Shown here in pieces: positions 45,129-53,634 of a stretch of 64,000 bases of DNA. This DNA comes from Bacillota bacterium. Lineage in GTDB: Bacteria; Bacillota; Clostridia; Lachnospirales; Lachnospiraceae. A program made the translations under genes and the position numbers. Below the pieces are notes generated by a model. The model was not told the origin of the DNA, did not search any database, and saw only the letters and a list, made by a program, of their open reading frames with translations. The DNA lies in contig JAEZNB010000053.1 in assembly GCA_023441965.1 (NCBI GenBank), forward strand, positions 1 to 64,000, in the 5' to 3' direction. The number at the start of each line of letters is the position of its first letter. The stretch's first letter is position 1.

Positions 45129-45836
45129 TTGAACCAATATAAAATAGCAGATTTAACTGTGTCAATGGAAGGTTCCAGTAAAGCACTGCAAAGGCGGATG
45201 GAACCGTATGCGGTACCTGCGGACGGGAAGGCGGATATCACCATAAGCATCGACAGGGAAAGAATGGACAGGGACAGGATGGAATTTCCGCACCTGTCAC
45301 CTGATGAATGGGAATACATTCAGACGGGCTATGCCTTTGCCTGTAAACTGCTGGACTTCGGCGGGTTTTGCCTGCATTCCTCGGCAGTTGCACTAAATGG
45401 TAGGGCGGTTCTCTTTTCTGGCCCCTGCGGTACGGGCAAGTCTACCCATACAGGTCTGTGGCAGCAGTATTTTGGTTCAGACCGGGCGGTTATCATCAAT
45501 GACGACAAGCCTGCACTCCGCAGGGCAAACGGCATTTTTTATACCTATGGCACTCCCTGGAGCGGAAAAAGTACCCTGAATACCAATATCCTAGTACCGC
45601 TTGGTGCTGTTGTATTTCTGAATCAGGCAAAAGAAAACCGTATAAGACGGCTGGATAGCAGAGGAGCCGTGCAGATGCTGATTTATCAGAGCCAACGCCC
45701 GGGCAGCAACCGTGATAGAATGGATAGCCTGTTAACTCTCCTTGATGCACTGCTGCAAGTGATACCGATATATCAACTGGACTGCAATATCAGCTTTGAT
45801 GCGGTGAAAACGGTTTACGATGAAATCTATCAATAG
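45129..45836 (+). CDS. HprK-like P-loop kinase of the peptide cluster
   Basis: A 235-residue protein related to HPr kinase C-terminal domains that occur in lasso-peptide and other RiPP clusters. Walker A GPCGTGKST lies near 107-115, preceded by the FCLHSSAVALNGRAVLFSG strand, and IINDDKPAL gives the acidic metal-binding pair. Related enzymes phosphorylate the precursor peptide, often at Ser. The start is a TTG at 45129 after AAGGAAGA; an ATG at 45090 is in frame but has no ribosome site. It follows the precursor gene by 83 bases. The substrate is inferred. Confidence 0.78.
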   Translation: MNQYKIADLTVSMEGSSKALQRRMEPYAVPADGKADITISIDRERMDRDRMEFPHLSPDEWEYIQTGYAFACKLLDFGGFCLHSSAVALNGRAVLFSGPCGTGKSTHTGLWQQYFGSDRAVIINDDKPALRRANGIFYTYGTPWSGKSTLNTNILVPLGAVVFLNQAKENRIRRLDSRGAVQMLIYQSQRPGSNRDRMDSLLTLLDALLQVIPIYQLDCNISFDAVKTVYDEIYQ

Positions 45837-45859
45837 AGAATGAAAAGAGGACTAAAAGA

Positions 45860-46123
45860 ATGAAGATTAAAGCCGATTATTTAATGCGTGAGGTTGCCGG
45901 GAGCTGTGTGGTTGTGCCCACAGGCAAAGCCTCCGTTGACTTTTTAGGTATGATTAGCTTAAACGGCACAGGCGTATTTCTATGGAAACAGCTTGCCGAA
46001 GACAAAGATGAACAGGAATTGATTTCTGCTCTGATAGAGGAATACGATACGGATGAAGTAACCGCCAGCTCAGATATTTCAGAATTCATCAAAGAATTAA
46101 AGGCAGCTGATCTCCTTGAATAA
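45860..46123 (+). CDS. PqqD-like peptide chaperone (RRE)
   Basis: An 87-residue PqqD-family protein: MREVAGSCVVVPTG, then ISLNGTGVFLWKQLAEDKDEQELISALIEEYDTD, then FIKELKAADLLE, the usual strand-helix pattern of a RiPP recognition element. It should bind the leader of the 42-residue precursor and present it to modifying enzymes. AGAGGA precedes the ATG. Its end overlaps the open frame of the peptidase gene. Confidence 0.88.
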   Translation: MKIKADYLMREVAGSCVVVPTGKASVDFLGMISLNGTGVFLWKQLAEDKDEQELISALIEEYDTDEVTASSDISEFIKELKAADLLE

Positions 46124-46133
46124 AAGAGTAGCT

Positions 46134-46598
46134 ATGTCGGAGCTTTCTCCTTTAATGGCGGAGATACTGGATAACGCAGGAGAAGTAACGCTTCAGGTAA
46201 CCGGAAACAGTATGCTGCCCCTGCTGCGACACCGAAGGGATAAGGTGTGCATTGTGAAACCACAGCAAAACTCCTTGAAAAAATATGATATTACGTTGTT
46301 TGTCCGCAGTGACGGAAAATATATCCTGCACAGGGTTGTGGCAGTTAAGGCAGGAGGCTATGTTATCACTGGAGATAATCAATACGTAAATGAATACCCG
46401 GTACTGCATTCACAGGTTATTGGTGTGGTAAAAGGTATATGGCGCAAAGGAAAATATCTGTCGTGTGGGGATTTGAGCTATCGAAGGTATAGCAGAATAT
46501 GGGTAGGTACCTATCCCATGAGATGGTTTTTCTTAAGGATAAAGCAGTCACTTTTTAATATAAAAAGATTTTTGGGAGCAAACGCAGATGAAGGATAA
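46134..46598 (+). CDS. S24/S26-family peptidase (signal-peptidase-like)
   Basis: A 154-residue protein with the S26 pattern GNSMLPLLR (nucleophilic Ser about 28), YILHRVVAVKAGGYVITGDN. The general base appears to be His (LHRV), as in SipW/ER-type signal peptidases, instead of the Lys of bacterial SPase I. No strong membrane helix is present, which is unusual for a signal peptidase and fits a dedicated, perhaps leader-cleaving enzyme. The frame begins with a TTG at 46116 inside pqqD; I prefer ATG 46134 with AAAGAG upstream. It overlaps the exporter gene by 11 bases. Confidence 0.82.
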   Translation: MSELSPLMAEILDNAGEVTLQVTGNSMLPLLRHRRDKVCIVKPQQNSLKKYDITLFVRSDGKYILHRVVAVKAGGYVITGDNQYVNEYPVLHSQVIGVVKGIWRKGKYLSCGDLSYRRYSRIWVGTYPMRWFFLRIKQSLFNIKRFLGANADEG

Positions 46599-48285
46599 GC
46601 AGACGTTTAGATGGCTGTATGAGAATTCAAGAAAACAACGGTTCCCCATACTGGCACTGATTTTGAGCAATGCGGTATTTTCAGGCTGTGGCATTGTGTT
46701 CGCTCTGGCATGTCGGAGTGTTATAGACAGTGCCGCCGCAGGAGAAAAAAGAGCTTTGCTTTTGCATGGCTTGGGACTGTTCGCGATCATTGCGACACAG
46801 CTTATCCTGCGCATCCTCTGCAAAACCCTAGAAGCCAGAATACAGGGTAGACTAGAAATGTCCTTTAAAACAAAACTGTTTGGGAAAATTCTGCACAGGG
46901 ATTATACCCATATCATGCAATATCATAGCGGAGAGCTCATGAACAGATTGACAGGTGACATTCGGGTGACCAGCGAGGGTCTCACCACTCTCCTGCCTAA
47001 CTTTGCCGGACTGGTGACCAAGATGGTCTGTGCATTGGCGGTATTATATGTATTCGGCCCCCTCTTTGCCGTGATTTTTGCCTGCGGCGGTCTTGCTTTA
47101 CTTCTCACGATAAGATTTTTCCGGGGTAAGCTCAAAGACCTGCATAAAAAGGTACAGGAAAAAGACGGAGCGGTGCGTTCCTTCATGCAGGAAATTCTGG
47201 AAAATATGCTGGTAGTAAAAACCTTTGGTGTAGAAACTGAAATGCAGACAAAAGCAGAAGGCTATGGGGAGAAATATTACAAAGCGATGCTAAAGAAGAA
47301 TGCCGCCAGTATTCTGGCAAATTCAGGTGTTTCCTTTGCTTTTTCCACAGGATACGTCTATGCGCTGCTCTGGAGTTCCTTTGGTCTGGCTGCAAAGACC
47401 ATCAGCTTCGGAACACTCACAGCGATTTTGCAATTGGCGGCGCAGATTCAAACACCCCTTTCCGGTTTGTCGGGACTGATACCCACGGCTTACTCCATCC
47501 TGGCATCAGCAGAGCGGCTGATGGAGCTGGAAAATCTTCCGGAAGAATGGGAAGCAAATAAGCGCGATATCCAGGTACAAGCGGTATATGAGAAAATGGA
47601 CAGCCTTTTCTTTCAGGAGGTTTCCTTCGGATATGACCGTGAGTTTATTTTTAAAAACGCTGATTTAAACTTAAAAAAAGGGGATTTTGTAATCGTATCC
47701 GGTTCCTCGGGTATCGGCAAGAGCACGCTTTGCAAATTGCTGCTGTGTGTGTTAGCACCAACGGCTGGAGTAATCGGTCTGAGCCTACGTTCCGGTGAGC
47801 AGCTGCCTATAGACAGACATACCCGTAAGCTTTTTGCCTATGTGCCCCAGGAAAATCTTCTGCTGTCAGGAACCATCCGGGAGAATATCTTACTGGTAAA
47901 CCCCCAGGCTACGGAAGATGAAATGATGACGGCTATACGGGTGAGCTGTGCTGCAGAGTTTATCTTCTCCCTGCCCGAAGGCTTAAATACCGTAATCGGT
48001 GAAAAGGGGAAAGGCTTATCCGAGGGGCAGGTTCAGCGTCTGGCAATTGCAAGGGCAATCGTAAGCGGACAGCCCATTCTCTTACTGGATGAAGCAACCT
48101 CCGCCCTGGACGCATCCACAGAGGAAAAGCTTATCACCAACATACGGAGCCTGACCGGCAAGACCTGTATCCTGATCAGCCATAAAAAAACGGCATTATC
48201 CGTATGTGATAAGGAAATCCGCATCGAAAACGGCAAACTGACCACCATTGAAAGGAGGCGTCAACATGCAGTCCATACGGCTTGA
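46588..48285 (+). CDS. ABC exporter (membrane and ATPase domains fused)
   Basis: A 565-residue half-transporter. The N-terminal domain (about 15-310) has the six-helix exporter arrangement. The C-terminal ATPase has Walker A GSSGIGKST (about 373-381), the variant signature LSEGQ (about 477) and Walker B ILLLDEATSALD (about 497-508). No C39 peptidase domain precedes it, so leader removal must come from elsewhere, presumably the S26 protein encoded just before. It probably exports the modified peptide as a homodimer. Genes on both sides overlap it. Confidence 0.92.
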   Translation: MKDKQTFRWLYENSRKQRFPILALILSNAVFSGCGIVFALACRSVIDSAAAGEKRALLLHGLGLFAIIATQLILRILCKTLEARIQGRLEMSFKTKLFGKILHRDYTHIMQYHSGELMNRLTGDIRVTSEGLTTLLPNFAGLVTKMVCALAVLYVFGPLFAVIFACGGLALLLTIRFFRGKLKDLHKKVQEKDGAVRSFMQEILENMLVVKTFGVETEMQTKAEGYGEKYYKAMLKKNAASILANSGVSFAFSTGYVYALLWSSFGLAAKTISFGTLTAILQLAAQIQTPLSGLSGLIPTAYSILASAERLMELENLPEEWEANKRDIQVQAVYEKMDSLFFQEVSFGYDREFIFKNADLNLKKGDFVIVSGSSGIGKSTLCKLLLCVLAPTAGVIGLSLRSGEQLPIDRHTRKLFAYVPQENLLLSGTIRENILLVNPQATEDEMMTAIRVSCAAEFIFSLPEGLNTVIGEKGKGLSEGQVQRLAIARAIVSGQPILLLDEATSALDASTEEKLITNIRSLTGKTCILISHKKTALSVCDKEIRIENGKLTTIERRRQHAVHTA

Positions 48286-49459
48286 AAGCCATTATTTAAT
48301 CCACCTGCTGTCCTCGGTATTGAGAGATACACAGCCCCAAAATCCGCCGGATAAGCTGGATTGGGAAAATCTATACAGGTTTGCGGCCTGGCATGGCGTA
48401 TCGAATATGGCCTGCTATGGTGTAAACAGGCTGACATGTGACAGCCGGCCACCCCAGGACATCCTTGAGAAATTTGAGAACGACCGAAAAAAGGCCGTGG
48501 CAAGGGAAGCCACCCAGCATATCGCCGTTAAAAAGATTTTGGAAGCCTTTGAAGAAAAGGGGATAACCTGTATTCTACTGAAAGGCTGTCTGGTCAAATA
48601 CCTCTATCCGCGGCCAGATATGCGCATGATGGCCGATATCGATATTTACTTTAAAACTGAACAGGCGGAAAAAATAAAGAAGATCATGCTGGAGCAAGGC
48701 TATACAGCCAAGCACCGGGGCGGAAACCACGATGTTTATTACAGGCAACCGTTCATGAATATAGAAATGCACCGCAGGCTTATTTCAGAAGACAGTCCCT
48801 ACAACGATTATCTGAATAAAACCTGGGAAAGGGCCGCCTTGAAACCCGGCAACCGCTATACCTATGAGCTTTCCCATGAGGACTTTTTCATCTATTTGCT
48901 CATTCACCTCACCAAGCATTATGCCAATGGCGGGACCGGCATCCGTTCTTTTTTGGACATATGGGTGTACAAAGAGCGGTACAAAGATGAAATGGATTGG
49001 GACTACATACAGGCGGAGCTAAATGAAATCAACTTCCAGGACTTTGCTGAAAACATCTTTGGGCTTTGTGAAGTATGGTTTGGTAATGCCGGGAGCAATG
49101 TATTGTACGATGAAATGACGGAGTATGTTTCTTGCAGCGGCGTTTACGGTATAAGAAAACACGCTGTCGTATCCTCTATGGGCATCAAGTCAAGCAAAAA
49201 ACATTCGGTCAGGATGGCAAAATGGCTGTATAGTTTGAGGCTGTTTTTTCCACCCCTTGATGTCATGAAAATTCAATTTCCATTCCTTGAAAGGATGCAT
49301 TCCCTGTTGCCGGCCTGCTGGGTGCTGCGGGGCCTACGGTGTATTGTTTTCAAACGCAGGCATACGCTGCAAATGATCAATAATGTCCACTCCGTATCGG
49401 AGCAAGACATGAGAAAAATAGGACGCCTGCATGAGCGGACCGGGCTATTGAAGCAATGA
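48266..49459 (+). CDS. Nucleotidyltransferase-family protein (NTP_transf_5 type)
   Basis: A 397-residue protein of the uncharacterised nucleotidyltransferase group (Pfam NTP_transf_5). The core ILLKGCLVKYLYPRPDMRMMADIDIYF (about 93-120) includes the KG motif and the DID catalytic pair; VEMH-like MNIEMHRRL and a DFFIYLLIHLTKHY helix follow. Homologues accompany lasso and other RiPP clusters, where one was linked to sugar addition to a phosphorylated peptide. AAAGGAGG fixes ATG 48266 (in-frame ATG 48248 lies upstream), overlapping the exporter by 20 bases. It is the last full gene of the cluster. Confidence 0.82.
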   Translation: MQSIRLESHYLIHLLSSVLRDTQPQNPPDKLDWENLYRFAAWHGVSNMACYGVNRLTCDSRPPQDILEKFENDRKKAVAREATQHIAVKKILEAFEEKGITCILLKGCLVKYLYPRPDMRMMADIDIYFKTEQAEKIKKIMLEQGYTAKHRGGNHDVYYRQPFMNIEMHRRLISEDSPYNDYLNKTWERAALKPGNRYTYELSHEDFFIYLLIHLTKHYANGGTGIRSFLDIWVYKERYKDEMDWDYIQAELNEINFQDFAENIFGLCEVWFGNAGSNVLYDEMTEYVSCSGVYGIRKHAVVSSMGIKSSKKHSVRMAKWLYSLRLFFPPLDVMKIQFPFLERMHSLLPACWVLRGLRCIVFKRRHTLQMINNVHSVSEQDMRKIGRLHERTGLLKQ

Positions 49460-49680
49460 AAAGGCGGGCCTATAGAATTACCGGATTATATAAGGTCCTT
49501 TCGGGAGGAAAACAGATGAAAAATATCATGGTGCAGAAATCAGGCTGGAACACGGTCGCTGCGCTGGCCGGTCCCTGTCACCGCTTGACAACCCCCATTT
49601 TCATGCTATACTTATTAAGTCGCAAAGTCCTGTCGATCCGGGCTTGCAGTAAGCACAACGTCAGTTCGAGACCTTCCTGA
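49456..49680 (+). pseudogene. Possible truncated gene at the right edge of the island
   Basis: An ATGA overlap couples a frame to the nucleotidyltransferase stop, and an inner ATG at 49516 has a good GGGAGG site. The frame then runs straight into the promoter and leader of queT and stops at 49680, giving 74 or 54 residues without a known family. This is what the 5' stub of a gene cut off by recombination would look like. It may also be chance; no expression claim is made. Confidence 0.3.
49585..49612 (+). promoter_or_regulatory. queT promoter
   Basis: TTGACA (49585-49590), 16 bases, TATACT (49607-49612), placing the transcript start near 49619, about 40 bases before the riboswitch aptamer. 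Confidence 0.75.
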
Positions 49681-49699
49681 CGTAAAACAAAACTAAAGG
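49659..49699 (+). promoter_or_regulatory. preQ1-I riboswitch
   Basis: Stem CGTCAG (49659-49664) with CTGACG (49677-49682). The loop TTCGAGACCTTC matches the preQ1-I pattern (TTC...ACC), and the A-rich 3' tail ends AACTAA (49691-49696), immediately followed by AGGAG, the ribosome site of queT. This fits a translational switch in which preQ1 binding hides the ribosome site through the H-type pseudoknot. The gene controlled is a queuosine-precursor transporter, which supports the call. Confidence 0.88.
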
Positions 49700-49709
49700 A
49701 GAATTTCAT

Positions 49710-50195
49710 ATGACTACCAAAAAGACATTATTTGTCACACAGGCTGCGGTAATCGCAGCCATCTACATCGTTCTCGTAACGGTCTTCAATTATTCCAGCT
49801 TTGGTCCTGTGCAGTTCAGAGTAGCGGAAGCCCTGACTGTCCTCCCCTGCTTTACCCCTGCTGCCATACCCGGCCTTGCCATCGGATGCTTCTTAAGTAA
49901 TCTTCTGAACAGTGCCGATGTGCTGGACATTATTTTCGGTTCCCTGGCTACCCTGATTGCGGCGATCCTCTCTTATCGGTTAAGAACTTATAAGCTGCTG
50001 GTACCGGTTCCTCCGATCGTAGTGAATGCCCTGGTGGTACCCTTCATCCTGAAATACGCTTACTTTGAGGCAGATCCCATTCCGCTTATGATGGCTTCTG
50101 TCGGAGCGGGACAATTACTGGCTGCCGGTGTAATCGGCCTGGTGCTGCTCTTCTCCTTGGACAAGGTAAAGCATATCATCTTCAGAAATGAATGA
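49710..50195 (+). CDS. queT: QueT family queuosine-precursor transporter (ECF S component)
   Basis: A 161-residue integral membrane protein with five or six hydrophobic helices. The motif FGPVQFRVAEALTVLPCFTP (about 31-50) followed by GLAIGCFLSN is characteristic of QueT. It binds a queuosine precursor such as preQ1 and works with a shared energy-coupling module encoded elsewhere. The preQ1-I riboswitch directly upstream agrees. It is followed by a strong terminator, so it is monocistronic. Confidence 0.95.
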   Translation: MTTKKTLFVTQAAVIAAIYIVLVTVFNYSSFGPVQFRVAEALTVLPCFTPAAIPGLAIGCFLSNLLNSADVLDIIFGSLATLIAAILSYRLRTYKLLVPVPPIVVNALVVPFILKYAYFEADPIPLMMASVGAGQLLAAGVIGLVLLFSLDKVKHIIFRNE

Positions 50196-50250
50196 GCGAG
50201 TGGACGTATATTCACCTACGCAAGTTTCTATACAGTAAGGTCAGACGATT

Positions 50251-50280
50251 ATCCCTGTCAGATATGGCAGGGATTTTTTT
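50251..50280 (+). terminator. Terminator after queT
   Basis: ATCCCTGTCA pairs with TGGCAGGGAT (one G-U) around GATA; TTTTTTT follows. The rest of the 313-base gap (50196-50508) holds only a TGC-TATAAT extended -10 box at 50310-50318, a possible promoter for the next gene. Confidence 0.92.
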
Positions 50281-50508
50281 GTCTTGCGTTTACAGCTGTC
50301 GTACGAAAATGCTATAATCAGATAAAAGGCAGCGAAGGGTACGAAAAGTAAATATAATAAGTAAATTTAATATTATGTTCGATTGAAACGTATGTTTGGC
50401 TATGGTAATATATTGGCAAATATTACCCTAACCTGACAGCCGATTTGTGGCCTTACCTTTCTGAAGGGCTGCTGCAGGCCGGGACGATGCATAAGGAGAG
50501 ATGCTACA

Positions 50509-51426
50509 ATGATAATTGATCAACTAAAGCAGGAAGCCAAAGCTCACGGGAACCAGCTACTGGTTCTGCCTATTGAACGGTTGCAGAACCTGAAGGATGA
50601 CCTCGATACTTTTCGGGCAGAGAATTCTCTGAACTCCTTCCAGCAATGGATTATGAATGATATGTATCAGCTGAACCTTCCGGATGCAGAGTTTCAGCTC
50701 CGCTCCATTCTTCTGATTGCCCTCCCCCATGCGCCTTACGCTTATGTGGAGTTTCACAGAAACGGACAGCTATATTCCTTCCGCAGCCTTGTGGTTGCAA
50801 ATTTTCAGGAGACCTATCAATATCTTATGAATATACTGGAACCGCAGGGTTATCATATTCTACATACGGAGGGTCTCCCCCTGAAGCGATTGGCAGCCAG
50901 CAGTGGTTTGGCTTCTTACGGCAGGAATAACATCTGCTATGTAGAGGGTATGGGCAGCAATGTACTTTTCGATGTATATTTTTCTGATCTGCCCGCTGCT
51001 GATATGGCTTGGTCCGGTCCTAAGCTTTCTGATGCCTGCCACAGCTGTACCTACTGTATGAGAGCCTGTCCTACCGGTGCAATTAGGGAAACTCCCTTTG
51101 TAATTGATAATATGAGATGTCTTTCCTTCCTGAATGAAGTCCCGGATCCCTTCCCGGATTGGCTATCCCCTTCTGTCCATCATACCCTTTATGACTGTCT
51201 AAGATGCCAGGAAGGCTGCCCGATGAACCGAGACCATTGGGGTGAACCAATCGGTCCCGTGGTATTTGATGAAGAGGAGACAGAGCTGCTATTATCCGGC
51301 AGTCCTTACAAAGCCTTCAGTCCCGCTCTGAAGGAGAAGTCAGATCTGCTCGGGATGGCACAATGGATAGATGCCATTCCCCGTAATTTGAAGGTTTTAA
51401 TGGAACAAACCATACTTACCCAATAG
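50509..51426 (+). CDS. QueG-like protein with two [4Fe-4S] clusters
   Basis: A 305-residue protein. The N-terminal part (about 1-165) resembles the substrate and cobalamin-binding region of epoxyqueuosine reductase QueG. The ferredoxin region has CHSCTYCMRACP (about 178-189) and CLRCQEGCP (about 236-244), enough ligands for two [4Fe-4S] clusters. QueG has about 380 residues with C-terminal HEAT repeats; these are absent here, so the enzyme may act on another substrate. Being near queT hints at queuosine metabolism, but a terminator separates them. AAGGAGAG precedes the ATG. Confidence 0.8.
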   Translation: MIIDQLKQEAKAHGNQLLVLPIERLQNLKDDLDTFRAENSLNSFQQWIMNDMYQLNLPDAEFQLRSILLIALPHAPYAYVEFHRNGQLYSFRSLVVANFQETYQYLMNILEPQGYHILHTEGLPLKRLAASSGLASYGRNNICYVEGMGSNVLFDVYFSDLPAADMAWSGPKLSDACHSCTYCMRACPTGAIRETPFVIDNMRCLSFLNEVPDPFPDWLSPSVHHTLYDCLRCQEGCPMNRDHWGEPIGPVVFDEEETELLLSGSPYKAFSPALKEKSDLLGMAQWIDAIPRNLKVLMEQTILTQ

Positions 51427-51441
51427 AAAGGAGTTATCCTT

Positions 51442-51801
51442 ATGACTGAGAAAGCGATAAACATTGATGCGTATATTGCCTCCTGCAAACCTGAGGTTCA
51501 ACCAAGCCTAATGGAACTAAGACAGCTGATTCATAATGCCGAGCCAAGCCTGAAGGAGAAAATCAGCTGGAACATGCCCACCTTTTATACAAAGCAAAAT
51601 GTGATTCATTTTGCCGCCCACAAGAACCATATCGGAATCTATCCGGGAGCCGAAGCAAACGAGCGCTTTTCTGATCGCCTACAGGACTATCACGTATCAA
51701 AAGGAGCCTTCCAGATTCCTTATGATAAGCCCTTTGATCAGGCGCTGATCGCAGATATGATCAGGTTTAATCTGGGTGAGAACAAATCCTTCTCGGGATA
51801 G
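51442..51801 (+). CDS. DUF1801 / YdhG-like protein
   Basis: A 119-residue protein of the DUF1801 (YdhG, frataxin-like fold) family: INIDAYIASCKPEVQPSLMELRQLI, then KISWNMPTFY, then IGIYPG and GAFQIPYDKPFD. Some members are called iron chaperones; the function is unproven. AAAGGAG precedes the ATG, 15 bases after the QueG-like gene, so they probably share a transcript. Confidence 0.9.
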   Translation: MTEKAINIDAYIASCKPEVQPSLMELRQLIHNAEPSLKEKISWNMPTFYTKQNVIHFAAHKNHIGIYPGAEANERFSDRLQDYHVSKGAFQIPYDKPFDQALIADMIRFNLGENKSFSG

Positions 51802-51881
51802 GATTATCTTTTCCTATTCACAGTTAAGTTCATTTCCAATATGACTTAAGACCTGGCAAAGGCATAGATAGGAGGTCCGTA

Positions 51882-52451
51882 ATGACCAGTATTTATTTTG
51901 TACGGCATGCACAGCCGGATAAGACCATAACGGATGACCGTACCCGCCCCCTTACCGAAGAGGGGCAGCGGGATGCGAAGAAGGTCACCGCACACCTGCG
52001 GAATAAGCAGCTTCATTTTCTCATGTCCAGTCCTTATAAGAGAAGTATGGATACGATCAGGGATCTGGCAGACAGCCTGCAGCTGGAGATACATACTGAC
52101 GAGGATTTCAGGGAGAGAGCAATCGGAATTGGATACCTGGGAGATGCGGACCGTTATATCAGAAATATGTGGGCTGATTATACTTATAAAGCAGAAGGTG
52201 CCGAATGCTTGGCTGAAGTTCAGGAAAGGAATATGCGGGCCTTAAAGAAGGTATTGGCACAGCATCCTGATGAGAATCTGGTCATCGGTACCCATGCTAC
52301 CGCTCTAAGCTCTATTTTGTGCTACTATAATCCTTTATTTGGTGTGGAGGCTTTCTTCAGACTCTTAAAATACCGTCCCTACATCATCCGCCTGGACTTT
52401 GAGGGAGATACCTGCATAGGTATGACAGAAGAATTGCTGATAGAAAAGTAA
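51882..52451 (+). CDS. Histidine phosphatase family protein
   Basis: A 189-residue phosphoglycerate-mutase-like phosphatase. The catalytic motif is VRHAQPD (His9), with Arg in SSPYKRSMDT (about 50-59), and the second catalytic His in GTHATAL (about 137-143). The substrate cannot be told. GGAGG precedes the ATG. It lies in a run of small same-strand genes with short gaps. Confidence 0.92.
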   Translation: MTSIYFVRHAQPDKTITDDRTRPLTEEGQRDAKKVTAHLRNKQLHFLMSSPYKRSMDTIRDLADSLQLEIHTDEDFRERAIGIGYLGDADRYIRNMWADYTYKAEGAECLAEVQERNMRALKKVLAQHPDENLVIGTHATALSSILCYYNPLFGVEAFFRLLKYRPYIIRLDFEGDTCIGMTEELLIEK

Positions 52452-52488
52452 GGTTCTACCTATTTCAATAAACAGTAGGAGGTTTCCA

Positions 52489-53463
52489 ATGCTATCCTTG
52501 CGTGCAATCACTGATTACTTGAATGACCGGGTGATCGATCCTGTCCCCCGCTTTATCCTGCTTAAGGAAATACTTAAGGTCCCTTCCGATGCTGCTGCCT
52601 ATAGGGATACCTATCAGGAAGTGAAGGAGTCGAAATGGTATCTGCAGCTAAGCAAGGAGCAATGGCCGGATGGTTCCTGGGGACGCTTCCATACCCAGGA
52701 TTCCAAAGCTGAAATCAAACAGATTTTTCCCACGACAGAGGCCGCTCTTCAACGAATCAGGGAGCTCAGCCTGGATCAGCAGGATCCCATGTTAGCCGCA
52801 GCGATCCACCGTATGGAATGCTATCTGGACGGAAGCGATCAATGGACGGATCGAATTGAGAAGCATTACGGTTTTGTTATAGCATTGAACACCATCGTTG
52901 CCTCCAACTTAAGTCTCTTCGTTCCCGACCATCCTCTCATTGAAGAGAAACGCAGGGTCTGTGCAGAGAATATAACAAAGGCCTTCTGTAAGGGAGAATT
53001 GGATGAGGAGCTCTGGGCTTCGGAGAATATCAAAAGCAACGAAATTCTGCTCCAGGCTTATATGGTTCATATTGCTCGTTTATTACAGAAAAATCCCTAT
53101 TTGGAGGAAGAGCTCCAGAGAAAGTATCTCAACTATATATGGAACAGAAAAGAAGGTATTTATTACATATCCGGTACTGCTCCTGCTGTTACCTTCTCCT
53201 TGGAAAGCCCCAAATTCAACGAATGGTTATCAAATCTTGAGTCCCTGAGTGCTTTCTCCCTCTTCCCTGAGTTTATGGAGCAAGGGGCTTTAGAATTCCT
53301 ACTGAAGGAAGCGGAACGTCTTATGAATGAGAAGGTTACCCTCCCGACCGCTCATCCGGTCTATGGGCACTATTCAGAGAGCTGGAGGAACAAAGAGAAA
53401 CGCCAGTATGATCTGCTTCTTCGGATCTTAAGACTGCTGGTAAAGGCAGGCTACAGCCGGTAA
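52489..53463 (+). CDS. Prenyltransferase/squalene-cyclase-like helical protein, function unknown
   Basis: A 324-residue protein without signal or membrane segments. It contains QWPDGSWG (about 58-65), the QxxDGSW-type motif of terpene cyclase and prenyltransferase alpha-toroid repeats, and is predicted to be largely helical. It lacks the DxDD acid motif of squalene cyclases, so catalysis of that kind is unlikely. Similar proteins are annotated as prenyltransferase-like in clostridia. AGGAGG precedes the ATG. It is the last gene before a hairpin shared with asnS. Confidence 0.6.
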   Translation: MLSLRAITDYLNDRVIDPVPRFILLKEILKVPSDAAAYRDTYQEVKESKWYLQLSKEQWPDGSWGRFHTQDSKAEIKQIFPTTEAALQRIRELSLDQQDPMLAAAIHRMECYLDGSDQWTDRIEKHYGFVIALNTIVASNLSLFVPDHPLIEEKRRVCAENITKAFCKGELDEELWASENIKSNEILLQAYMVHIARLLQKNPYLEEELQRKYLNYIWNRKEGIYYISGTAPAVTFSLESPKFNEWLSNLESLSAFSLFPEFMEQGALEFLLKEAERLMNEKVTLPTAHPVYGHYSESWRNKEKRQYDLLLRILRLLVKAGYSR

Positions 53464-53537
53464 TCGTGTTGGTGTCATAAGATAGGTTCATAAAATAAAG
53501 TCATTTTATCCAATGGGATGACATTTCACAAAGAAAT

Positions 53538-53596
53538 AGAGGCACCATATGCTCCCCACACATGCTCTTGCATTATGGGAAACCTATGGTGCCTCT
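53538..53596. terminator. Hairpin between convergent genes
   Basis: Perfect 12-bp arms AGAGGCACCATA (53538-53549) and TATGGTGCCTCT (53585-53596) with a 35-base loop. It lies 38 bases beyond the AsnS stop. It resembles the hairpin region at the left end of the window. Confidence 0.6.
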
Positions 53597-53634
53597 TGTA
53601 TCTGCCTGGCTATAAAGAATCTCCTGATTCTATC

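Noticed and set aside
44917..49459. Calling the cluster a lasso-peptide locus
   Set aside because: The leader motif and tailoring genes fit, but neither an asparagine-synthetase-like cyclase nor a B2-type protease is present in the window.
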